A DNA stretch of 64,000 nt from Peptoniphilus sp. BV3C26. Its GTDB lineage: Bacteria > Bacillota > Clostridia > Tissierellales > Peptoniphilaceae. Shown here piece by piece: positions 1 through 7,603 of the stretch (the first letter of the stretch is position 1; each line of letters begins with the position of its first letter). Where the stretch lies: the NCBI RefSeq assembly GCF_000478985.1, contig NZ_AWXB01000041.1, positions 91,976 through 155,975 on the forward strand, written 5' to 3'. The translations under genes and the position numbers were made by a program. The notes under the pieces are model-generated. The model was not told where the DNA came from. It saw nothing but the letters and a program-made list of their open reading frames with translations, and made no database searches.

Positions 1-732
1 ATTTTTTTAAGACAAATTGCAAGTCAATGTGAAAAAAATAAAAGTATAAATCCTCAAGATATAATTATTGCCATGGGAAAGTTAGACGAATTTGAAGGCA
101 ACGCAACAATTTTAGAATCTCCCTATGAACTTAAAGAAGGACTTGTTTATGGACTTGATCCAGGAAATAATCTTTTAAAAATAAAAAATGCCTTAAAAGG
201 AGGCATGGATATTTATCAAATAAGAGATAAGGAAGCTGACGATGAAACCCTTGGAAAAAAAGTCTTAAAAATTCGTGAAATAATGAAAGACTTTCCCTGT
301 CTTTTAGTTATGAACGACAACTTAAAAGTTGCAAAAAAATATGATCTTGCAGTCCATTTAGGACAAGAAGATGAACTTATTTCAACAGCAAGAAAAGAAC
401 TTGGAAGAAATAAAATAATAGGGGCAACTGCAAAAAATCTTAAAGAAGCCATAATAGCAGAAAATATGGGAGCATCTTACATCGGATCTGGAGCATTTTT
501 TAAAACTCAAACAAAAGATGACGCACAAATAATAAGCCTCGAGGACTTAAAAGATATTATTGACGGAGTAACAATCCCCGTATATCCCATTGGCGGAATC
601 AACTTAAAAAATCTAAGCTACTTCAAAGAGATAAAGTTATCAGGAGTCTGTATGTCCAGTGCCATATTTTCAGAAGATCAAAATAAAATCGAAAATATAG
701 TAAAAAATATAAGAAAAAAATTGAAAAAGTAA
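1..732 (+). CDS. thiE: Thiamine-phosphate synthase (ThiE-like), 5' end outside window
   Basis: ThiE condenses HMP-pyrophosphate with thiazole phosphate to give thiamine monophosphate in the cytoplasm. Counting from the ATG at 73, the TIM-barrel motifs are visible: QIRDKE (phosphate/HMP-PP site), HLGQED, GATA, the GSGAFFKTQTK loop, PIGGI and a C-terminal GVCMSSAI. The frame is open without a stop from base 1, adding 24 codons upstream of ATG 73, and that ATG has no ribosome site. ThiE homology starts only at about residue 20 after ATG 73 (GLVYGLD), so at least 45 residues precede the barrel. The gene therefore probably starts outside the window, either with an N-terminal extension or as a fusion to another domain I cannot identify. 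A strong terminator follows. Confidence 0.85.
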   Translation: MFLRQIASQCEKNKSINPQDIIIAMGKLDEFEGNATILESPYELKEGLVYGLDPGNNLLKIKNALKGGMDIYQIRDKEADDETLGKKVLKIREIMKDFPCLLVMNDNLKVAKKYDLAVHLGQEDELISTARKELGRNKIIGATAKNLKEAIIAENMGASYIGSGAFFKTQTKDDAQIISLEDLKDIIDGVTIPVYPIGGINLKNLSYFKEIKLSGVCMSSAIFSEDQNKIENIVKNIRKKLKK

Positions 733-765
733 AATCCAGAAAAATATTTGCCATATTTTTCCCAT

Positions 766-797
766 AGAGGCAGGAACAAAATCCTGTCTCTTTTTTA
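766..797 (+). terminator. Rho-independent terminator after thiE
   Basis: A 10-bp stem (AGAGGCAGGA paired with TCCTGTCTCT, one G-T pair) around an ACAAAA loop is followed by six Ts on the plus strand, 34 bases after the thiE stop. Confidence 0.85.
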
Positions 798-876
798 TTT
801 GCTCAAAACCTTAAAAAAAATATATAAAACTTTATCTTTTTAATATTAGTGTAACTTTTAAAAAATTTTTTTAGTT

Positions 877-882
877 TATAAT
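877..882 (+). promoter_or_regulatory. -10 box immediately before the lipoprotein start
   Basis: A perfect TATAAT lies only six bases before the ATG at 889, and no Shine-Dalgarno sequence lies between. A start point about 7 bases downstream would coincide with the ATG, giving a leaderless mRNA. The -35 region (about 854-860) is poor. Confidence 0.4.
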
Positions 883-888
883 AAAAAT

Positions 889-1671
889 ATGAAAAAGATA
901 ATTATATTTATAGTTTTAAGCCTTAGCTTAATTGCCTGTGGAAGCTCTGAACCTAAGTATTCAAACCTTGGCGATGAAAATAGTAAAGAAATACTAAGTA
1001 AACTTTTTGAAAAAAATAAACTTGATAATTTTGAAATACTTTTAAAAAATATTGAAGCTTTCAACTCAACAAATGAAAAAAATATTGTAACTTCTTGGAA
1101 AAAATTAAAGTTTGGACCCACTGACCCATCACAATTCAATGAAGATTACACAAAAACAAACAATCACTTGAATTGCAGAGAAAGTGTCGCCCTTTCAATT
1201 TTAAACTCCATTGAAGTTAAAGAAGAATCTGAAAAAGGAACCTACTTAATGTTTGACAGTCAAGAAATTAAATCCTTTCCTGAACTTAAAAATATAAATC
1301 CCTGTAAATTTTTTGGACTTTTCAATGAAATTGACGCAAAAAACATTGAAGAAAAAGATTTAAAAACTTTTTTACAAAAAGCCCTTGACTCTAAAAATAT
1401 TCATTTTAAAAATACAAATGTTAAAACCGTTTTTGCCTATATTTACGACAAGTATGACCAAGTTTTATTTGTTGGCCATGCCGGTATTCTTATGGAAGAT
1501 CAAAACTCAAAGGGATTTTATTTTTTTGAAAAACTTTCCTACTATGAACCCTATCAACTCACCTATTTCAAAAATAAAAGTCAACTAATAAAGCTCCTAA
1601 AATCTCGCTATACCTTTAATGATGACGTAAAAGAACCTATTATTGTAATGGATGGACAAGTTTTGGAATAA
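889..1671 (+). CDS. Secreted lipoprotein, DUF4300-like
   Basis: The N-terminus is a lipoprotein signal peptide: lysines at 2-3, a hydrophobic stretch, and the lipobox LIAC with the lipidated Cys at about residue 17. The mature protein should be anchored to the outer face of the membrane. The body (YSNLGDENSKE start, a conserved NCRESVALSILN segment near residue 100, a GHAGILM segment near 200) resembles the DUF4300 lipoproteins of Firmicutes, whose function is unknown. It is monocistronic, between two terminators, and has no visible ribosome site. Family assignment is from memory of sequence style; secretion is certain, function unknown. Confidence 0.75.
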   Translation: MKKIIIFIVLSLSLIACGSSEPKYSNLGDENSKEILSKLFEKNKLDNFEILLKNIEAFNSTNEKNIVTSWKKLKFGPTDPSQFNEDYTKTNNHLNCRESVALSILNSIEVKEESEKGTYLMFDSQEIKSFPELKNINPCKFFGLFNEIDAKNIEEKDLKTFLQKALDSKNIHFKNTNVKTVFAYIYDKYDQVLFVGHAGILMEDQNSKGFYFFEKLSYYEPYQLTYFKNKSQLIKLLKSRYTFNDDVKEPIIVMDGQVLE

Positions 1672-1676
1672 AAATA

Positions 1677-1704
1677 GACACACAAAATTTGTGTGTCCTT
1701 TTTT
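1677..1704. terminator. Bidirectional terminator between lipoprotein gene and xth
   Basis: A near-perfect palindrome (GACACACAAA / TTTGTGTGTC) at 1677-1697 is flanked by T-runs when read on either strand, and lies between two convergent genes. Confidence 0.85.
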
Positions 1705-1711
1705 TATAAAT

Positions 1712-2539
1712 TTAAAGTCCTATTTCAAGAAGAATCGGAGCGTGATCTTGCCTTTCTCCGGAATCCACCACTTCCGATTTTTTTATTAAATCTTTTATTT
1801 TATCGCTCACTAAAAAATAATCTATTCTCCAGCCGGAATTATTTATTTTTGAAGTTTTAACCCTTTGAGCCCACCAAGTATAAGCCCCCTCAACATCTCC
1901 GTGAAGATATCTGAAAGTATCAACAAAACCTCTATTTAAAAGATTTGTAAATCCTTCCCTTTCCTGGTCTGTAAAACCTGCAGACATATGGTTGGAATCA
2001 GGACTAGCCAAATCAATTTCCTTATGAGCCACATTAAAATCTCCACAAGCAACAATAGGCTTATTTTTATCTAAAGCCTCTAAATAATCACCGTACTTTA
2101 TATCCCAAACCTGTCTTTCCTTTAGTCTTTTTAAACCATCTCCCGCATTAGGAGTATAAACTTGAGTAAAATAAAAATTTTCAAACTCTAAAGTTATTAT
2201 TCTTCCTTCCAAATCCATTGTATCCGGAGCACCAATTTTGGGAAAAGATGCCTTCACCTGTAAATCTTTTTTGTAAAAAACCATATTTCCCGCATAACCC
2301 TTCCTTGCCGGAGGACAAGAAGAAACAAAATAAAAATTGTATTCAGATAATTTTTCTTCTAAAATTTCCAAATGTTTTTTAGTTGGACCCTTATCAGAAA
2401 GTTTTGTTTCCTGTATAGCAATAATATCCGGATCCTCATCTTTTATTGTTTTTAAAACTTGCCTTGAAAGTGAAGCCCTGGGGGATTCTCCCGTAAGAGC
2501 CGCATTTAAAGAATCTATATTCCAAGAAATAAATTTCAT
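1712..2539 (-). CDS. xth: Exodeoxyribonuclease III / AP endonuclease
   Basis: Exonuclease III cleaves DNA at abasic sites and degrades 3' ends during base excision repair. The EEP-fold motifs are all present: FISWNIDSLNA at the N-terminus, IQETKL with the metal-binding Glu, YTPNAG, CGDFNVAH with the catalytic Asp/Asn, WRIDYFLVS and a C-terminal RQDHAPI with the catalytic His. Length (275 aa) is normal. Two adjacent ATG codons exist; the second (2539) is preferred because it sits six bases after AGGAG, while the first is only three bases away. The gene converges on the DUF4300-like gene and shares its terminator. Confidence 0.93.
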   Translation of the reverse strand: MKFISWNIDSLNAALTGESPRASLSRQVLKTIKDEDPDIIAIQETKLSDKGPTKKHLEILEEKLSEYNFYFVSSCPPARKGYAGNMVFYKKDLQVKASFPKIGAPDTMDLEGRIITLEFENFYFTQVYTPNAGDGLKRLKERQVWDIKYGDYLEALDKNKPIVACGDFNVAHKEIDLASPDSNHMSAGFTDQEREGFTNLLNRGFVDTFRYLHGDVEGAYTWWAQRVKTSKINNSGWRIDYFLVSDKIKDLIKKSEVVDSGERQDHAPILLEIGL

Positions 2540-2735
2540 CATTCACTCCTTTTTTTATTTTTTGTTAAATATCCTTACAATTAAAAATTGTAACAAAGAA
2601 GCTTTTTTATTTCAAACCATAATAATTATCAAGAATTTTCTTTTAAGGTAAATTAAAAACATAAAAATGCATATTTAAAAAATCTTAGAAATTTTAAAAA
2701 TTTTTATTTCTTTTTTTGTTTATCAAATATTTCTG

Positions 2736-3038
2736 TTATTCCTTTTGCATTTTTGAATTTTCTTTTAAATACTCAATTCCCTTTGATGTAATTTTTATCT
2801 CATCAAAGTCCGACAACAAAATATAATCTCCACCCCAGGCTTTTTTTACCACTAAATTTTTTATATAACCATCTTCTTGCATCATTAATAACACTTCTAT
2901 GAAATATTCTTCAGAAATGTCATTAATACCTATAACTTTATCAAAAGTCATCTTTTCAAATGAAATTTTTCGTTTTAGAACAGCGTAATAGTACAAAAGA
3001 ACCTTAAATACTATTACATCATAATCATCTTTAGCTAT
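2736..3038 (-). pseudogene. YjcQ-family phage protein with ATA in place of its start codon
   Basis: This resembles YjcQ, a small winged-helix-like protein common in Firmicute prophages: AKDDYDVIVFKVLLYYYAV, then NDISEEYF, MMQEDGYI, a YILLSD strand and a KITSKGIEYLKENS end. The family normally begins M-A-K-D-D-Y. Here GGAGG at 3044-3048 is followed after five bases by ATA GCT AAA GAT GAT, so the expected ATG has become ATA. An in-frame ATG exists upstream at 3071 but has no ribosome site. Either ATA is used weakly or the gene is decaying. It is the last gene of a phage remnant that also holds the 52-aa gene and a broken minor head gene. Confidence 0.6.
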
Positions 3039-3089
3039 ATTTGCCTCCAATAAAAAAAGCACATCTAACATTTTGTCGTCAGTGTGCTG

Positions 3090-3248
3090 TTAATCTTCTA
3101 TAATTTCAAATTTTTCTGGATCATATAAATAATCTTCACCCGTGTCATCGATTATCCTTATAAATCCTTTTTCAAATCCTAAAGATTCATAAATTTTATT
3201 TTTTGTAAGTGAGATTCCCTCACTCTTCCCCAAATATTTAACTTTCAT
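3090..3248 (-). CDS. Small phage-type conserved protein, 52 aa
   Basis: This short gene starts with ATG at 3248 preceded by AGAGGA nine bases upstream, and encodes 52 residues beginning MKVKYLGKSEGISLTKNKIY, with a conserved RIIDDTGEDYLYDPEKFEI core. I recognise the pattern (YLGK, LTxxKIYE, RIIDDTGEDYLYxPxxFE) as a small family of unknown function often found beside phage head genes. Its start overlaps the end of the upstream broken phage gene by a few bases, as in an intact phage operon. It appears intact although both neighbours are damaged. Confidence 0.6.
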   Translation of the reverse strand: MKVKYLGKSEGISLTKNKIYESLGFEKGFIRIIDDTGEDYLYDPEKFEIIED

Positions 3249-3851
3249 CTTCAAAAATCCTCTTTAATTTAATTTCTTCTCTTTGACCATTTGCCTCATA
3301 CCAATGTATTTCTGCCTTTAATGATTTTCCTTTAAATTTTATTTTTGTAGTACCACTAATTTTTTACCATTTATTTTTGGGATGCTTATAAAAACTTTCT
3401 AATCTTGGAGCTTCTCTTATTGGAGTTTTTACCTATAACAATAACATTTTCAACTTTCTGACTATCAAATTTAACATGATCTGAACCAATAAATTTTATA
3501 GGATAATTTTTCCCCGAACCTTTTTTAAACCCATCTCTAGACAAGACACCTTTAATCAAAGTTTTGGGATTTTCAGAAAAATCTATCCTTTTGCTTTTAA
3601 CACTTGTATTATCATCAGTCCATTTTTTAGACCAAACATCTTGCTTCTTACCATCTCCTGGTAAATAGTCAACTGTGCAGTTGCATCTCTGGTGTCTTCT
3701 ATAAACGTCTTTTGGAACATTAGTGTATTCGTATACACCAACAACTTCTTTACACCAGTCACAACAACTTCCAACTTCTTTTCTTACAATTTTAGGAGTC
3801 AGACCCGAGTTATATTGAAAGTCTGCATTGGTTTTAATAGTATCATCAAAA
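3238..3851 (-). pseudogene. Phage minor head / head-morphogenesis protein, 3' part, frameshifted
   Basis: Read on the minus strand, 3851 down to about 3440 encodes SCCDWCKEVVGVYEY, then DVYRRHQRCNCTVDY and PGDGKKQDVWSKKW. This is the cysteine-rich C-terminal part of phage minor capsid/head-morphogenesis proteins. Near 3430 the frame is lost and continues one frame over as REAPRLESFYKHPKNKW, then an in-frame TAA at the next codon, then KISGTTKIKFKGKS to the end FEDES at 3238. So there is at least one frameshift plus one nonsense change. The 5' part of the gene is missing: a stop lies just upstream of 3851 and the CRISPR array begins 30 bases further on. Clearly a dead remnant. Confidence 0.75.
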
Positions 3852-3881
3852 TGTTAGACTCTTTATTTAAAACGTCTTACT

Positions 3882-5692
3882 ATTTCAATACATCTTATGT
3901 TGTTGTTCAAGTTCTGTTAATCCAAGGTTATACAATTTTACATTCCTATTTCAATACATCTTATGTTGTTGTTCAAGGTGATAGTGAGCTTGATAGCTTT
4001 CACTAAGGCTACACCATTTCAATACATCTTATGTTGTTGTTCAAGTTTAAGGCTTGTAGATACCATAGCGTTTTTAAAATCATTTCAATACATCTTATGT
4101 TGTTGTTCAAGCTGAATATACATTGCCGTCGCTGTCTACTGCTACATTTCAATACATCTTATGTTGTTGTTCAAGGCAGATCCTTTTTTGTCTATAACTT
4201 CTGCAACTATATTTCAATACATCTTATGTTGTTGTTCAAGCCATCTCCATAAATTGACCATCTTTTCCCAAAAAAAATTTCAATACATCTTATGTTGTTG
4301 TTCAAGAAATGCCATGGCAAACGCAACAGTATTAACAGTCGCATTTCAATACATCTTATGTTGTTGTTCAAGCTATGCTACTTTTAATTTTAATGCTCGC
4401 CATCGTAGGATTTCAATACATCTTATGTTGTTGTTCAAGAGAATTGAGGGTAAGAAACTATAAGAGTTTTAACTGATTTCAATACATCTTATGTTGTTGT
4501 TCAAGCTAGAACTAGAAAATATTCAGTTATTCCAAACACATTTCAATACATCTTATGTTGTTGTTCAAGTAGTAGATGCAAGCATAACTTTAACCGCGCT
4601 TGAGTATTTCAATACATCTTATGTTGTTGTTCAAGAATTAAAAGTGATTTTAGTTTAAATCAATTTATCATATTTCAATACATCTTATGTTGTTGTTCAA
4701 GCAACGTGTATATTCATCCACTCCTGTTGTTCCGTAATTTCAATACATCTTATGTTGTTGTTCAAGGAACTCAATTTCTCTACTATTCATAGTCTTCACC
4801 CGATTTCAATACATCTTATGTTGTTGTTCAAGTGCTGCTCCATACAGTCCATCAAAAATTAATCTTCCATTTCAATACATCTTATGTTGTTGTTCAAGAT
4901 TTGATGATTTAAAAATTAATTTACAAGTTGGATCCATATTTCAATACATCTTATGTTGTTGTTCAAGATAGAAGAAAGTGCCAAGATTTTAAAAGCTAAG
5001 TTATTTCAATACATCTTATGTTGTTGTTCAAGCAAAAAAAGAATATCAAGAGGAAGTTGGCAATCGATATTTCAATACATCTTATGTTGTTGTTCAAGAG
5101 ACGTTGTTACAGAGATGGAAATTTACAAAAGGCTATTTCAATACATCTTATGTTGTTGTTCAAGAAAAATTCTTATGATGTTTGGAATAACTTCAGAGTA
5201 ATTTCAATACATCTTATGTTGTTGTTCAAGTTGAACGTCTTCGTATCTTTCAAAAAGCATTCCGTCATTTCAATACATCTTATGTTGTTGTTCAAGAATT
5301 CCGTTACACATCCTTTTTTGTCACTTAGTCCTAATTTCAATACATCTTATGTTGTTGTTCAAGACCAAAATAACCAAGCAGATGTGAGATAATATAAGTG
5401 ATTTCAATACATCTTATGTTGTTGTTCAAGTTTTAAGAGCATATATGTAGAAGTTTACAATCCAGATTTCAATACATCTTATGTTGTTGTTCAAGTTAGG
5501 TAAATATGCTAAAAACAAAAACATCATAATAAATTTCAATACATCTTATGTTGTTGTTCAAGACTTTCTTTTTATGTTTCTTTGGATCTAGTACGTATTT
5601 CAATACATCTTATGTTGTTGTTCAAGCTATTCTTGGTGGTTCTTGTGCCACTACACCTATTGATTTCAATACATCTTATGTTGTTGTTCAAG
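3882..5692 (-). CRISPR. Type I-B CRISPR array, 28 repeats and 27 spacers
   Basis: I count 28 copies of a 30-nt repeat starting at 3882, 3948, 4016, 4082, 4146 and so on to 5663, with no variant noticed by eye. Spacers are 34-39 nt, mostly 36. Plus-strand copies begin ATTTCAATACATC and end TTGTTGTTCAAG. Read on the minus strand the repeat ends in ATTGAAAT, the usual 8-nt 5' handle of type I-B crRNAs, and contains a small ACAT-AAG-ATGT stem-loop just before the handle, a plausible Cas6 site. The array is therefore transcribed on the minus strand, in the same direction as and directly downstream of cas2. The newest spacers should be near 5692. Several spacers read as open protein-coding frames, as expected for phage-derived DNA. 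I saw no spacer matching the phage remnants in this window, but this was only an eye check. Confidence 0.98.
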
Positions 5693-5827
5693 GATTGTAA
5701 ATAAGCCTTTTTATTTTTATACTTTGTCTGCATTTGGCTTTTTTACGTTTTTTTTATTTTTTTACCAAGCTTTTTATTTTTTTTATTTTCTCTATTTTTA
5801 GGGAGTTTTTTTATTCGCCTGGTACTT
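5693..5827 (-). promoter_or_regulatory. CRISPR leader
   Basis: This AT-rich, non-coding 135-bp stretch lies between the cas2 stop and the first (leader-proximal) repeat. Position, composition and orientation fit a CRISPR leader with the array promoter and the spacer-integration site. A TATAAA is present near the repeat-proximal end on the minus strand, but I cannot assign a convincing -35. Confidence 0.65.
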
Positions 5828-6112
5828 TTATATTATATCATCTTTGTCAGTGTCTATTTTATTTGGTTTTCCTATATTTTCTTCTTCAAAATAATTTTTG
5901 CTGTACAATTTTATAAGTGTTACAAAATCCTCTTCTTTAATGATAGCTTTTAATTCTCTTTTTAATGCCATTATTTTTGATGGTGTGATTTCACCTTTAA
6001 AAACTGATTTCTGATGATGGTTTAAATATTTTTTGCAAATTTTAAATATTTTGCCAACTCTTTTTTCTGACACATCATAAAATAAGAAAATATAATTAAA
6101 GTTTTTTGACAT
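5828..6112 (-). CDS. cas2: Cas2
   Basis: Cas2 is the dimeric ferredoxin-fold subunit of the Cas1-Cas2 integrase that inserts new spacers. The protein is 94 aa, typical length. It starts with the first beta strand YIFLFYDVSEKRVGKIFKIC, including the conserved Asp of the YDV motif, and contains NHHQKSVFKGEI, the family's usual QxSVFxGxL segment. Its ATG overlaps the cas1 stop by one base (positions around 6112), so the two are translationally coupled. It is the last gene before the leader and array. Confidence 0.95.
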   Translation of the reverse strand: MSKNFNYIFLFYDVSEKRVGKIFKICKKYLNHHQKSVFKGEITPSKIMALKRELKAIIKEEDFVTLIKLYSKNYFEEENIGKPNKIDTDKDDII

Positions 6113-7110
6113 TAGTATTTGCTCCTTAGAGAAAAAGGAATGAAATTTTCACCTTCTAATATAAATTTTATAAGTTTGTAGCAGTCCAGTTTAATTTGAG
6201 TTCTATAACTTACGTTTCTTTTTAGTTTTTCATTTTTAAATTTGCTCTCTATTCGTTCTTCAAAGGCTTGCAAGAAAATTTTTCTGCCTCCTTCATTAAG
6301 TAGACAATAATTTAAATTAGATTCAAAGTGTTTTTCCACTTTTATTCTTTTGTTGTTTATTAGATCGAATATGGTTTTAAATACTATTACAGGTTTAAAA
6401 ACTTCACATATGTCTAAAGACAAGCTGAATCTGGATTCACTTGGTTCGTGTAAATAACTTATGCTTTGATTTAAATGGGTTCTATATATGGCTGAAATTG
6501 TCTTTGTGTATAAAATTGAGTTGCCAAAAGAAATAAGGGCGTTTATTGGGTTGTCTGGAGGTCTTTTTACTCTTTTGCTCATTACAAAATCTTGATCTAA
6601 AAAATATTTAAAATTCGAATAAAATCTTTGCCACAATTCTCCTTCGTAACTCATAAGTTCAAAGATGTTTTCAGATTTTTCTATTTTTAAAATTAATTCG
6701 TTTTTTATATAGTCTAAAAAAGGTTTCACTTCTTTTTTGTCATGTTTATAGTAATGGTAGACCACTTCATAAATATTTATTAAAATACCTTTTACTATAG
6801 GGATTGCAATTTCCAATCTTTTATTTTTATAAGCTTCAACTTGAGATATTAAAAGTCTTCCACTTATATAGGTATCTCTTGGATAATATGTTCCGCTATA
6901 ATTTCCATAATAGTTAAAAAAGTGTAAAATTACTTGATTTTGCGAAAGAAAATCTAATAATTTCGTATTTATACTTGTTTCATTAAGTAGATAAATTTCT
7001 TTTACATTTTCTATTGGAATATAAATGTTTTTATTATCTTTTCTAAAGCATAGAGAGTTGTCTTTTCTCTTTATCTCTCCTTCTGAAAGAATATATTTTG
7101 TAGTTCCCAT
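6112..7110 (-). CDS. cas1: Cas1 integrase (type I-B)
   Basis: Cas1 is the metal-dependent integrase that joins new spacers at the leader end of the array. The 332-aa length is normal. Visible landmarks are the N-terminal KYILSEGEIKRKDNSLCF beta domain, SYEGELWQRFY with the first metal-binding Glu, LHEPSESRFSLSLDICE with the conserved His, and the following DICEVFKP acidic cluster. It lies seven bases after cas4 and overlaps cas2. Nothing suggests damage. Confidence 0.96.
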   Translation of the reverse strand: MGTTKYILSEGEIKRKDNSLCFRKDNKNIYIPIENVKEIYLLNETSINTKLLDFLSQNQVILHFFNYYGNYSGTYYPRDTYISGRLLISQVEAYKNKRLEIAIPIVKGILINIYEVVYHYYKHDKKEVKPFLDYIKNELILKIEKSENIFELMSYEGELWQRFYSNFKYFLDQDFVMSKRVKRPPDNPINALISFGNSILYTKTISAIYRTHLNQSISYLHEPSESRFSLSLDICEVFKPVIVFKTIFDLINNKRIKVEKHFESNLNYCLLNEGGRKIFLQAFEERIESKFKNEKLKRNVSYRTQIKLDCYKLIKFILEGENFIPFSLRSKY

Positions 7111-7117
7111 AAATCAC

Positions 7118-7603
7118 CTAAATTTTACAATATTCATAATAGGCACATTTACTGCAACCTTTAATTTTTTTAAATTTTGGAATTTCTTTAGATTTTATCA
7201 AAAGCTCAATTTTAGATATTAAATTTAAAATTTCTTTTTCTATATCTTCACTCAGTTCAAAATATTCTATTTTCTTTCCGCAACTATTTTCTACAAATTC
7301 TAATTTACCTTTTCTTTTTATTCCCTTATTTTTTAAAACATATAGATAATAATAAAGTTGCCATTTTGCAGCTTCTTTATCTGCGTCTGATTTTTTGGTT
7401 TCTGTTATATATTTAGATGTAATTTTATCAATTGCTATGTTTTCTATTTTTATTTCTGCATTTTCATCATTGATAGCTTTATCTTCATGAATTTCTCTTC
7501 CTATTTTTACAAGTTCGCTATTATCTTCAAAGTTCAATTTGTTGGCAAATAAATAGCATTGCCTTTTACAATGAAAATAATAATTAATTATTGTTCCATT
7601 CAT
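7118..7603 (-). CDS. cas4: Cas4 Fe-S exonuclease
   Basis: Cas4 is a RecB-type nuclease that trims prespacers and helps select the PAM. The 161-aa protein has the N-terminal Cys in HCKRQCYLF and a C-terminal cluster CSKCAYYEYC (C-x2-C-x5-C), together the four ligands of a 4Fe-4S cluster. The nuclease core is visible as EIKIENIAIDKI and TETKKSDADKEAAKWQLYYY, the latter with the conserved Lys and the QxxxY motif. The start overlaps the cas3 stop (ATGA type). Presence of cas4 supports the I-B assignment. Confidence 0.93.
   Translation of the reverse strand: MNGTIINYYFHCKRQCYLFANKLNFEDNSELVKIGREIHEDKAINDENAEIKIENIAIDKITSKYITETKKSDADKEAAKWQLYYYLYVLKNKGIKRKGKLEFVENSCGKKIEYFELSEDIEKEILNLISKIELLIKSKEIPKFKKIKGCSKCAYYEYCKI

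Noticed and set aside
3692..5392. Plus-strand open frames through the CRISPR array
   Set aside because: They repeat the same peptide with the repeat period and are products of the array itself.
3882..5692. Self-targeting spacer against the local phage remnants
   Set aside because: No spacer matched the two phage islands by eye; a real alignment would be needed to exclude it.
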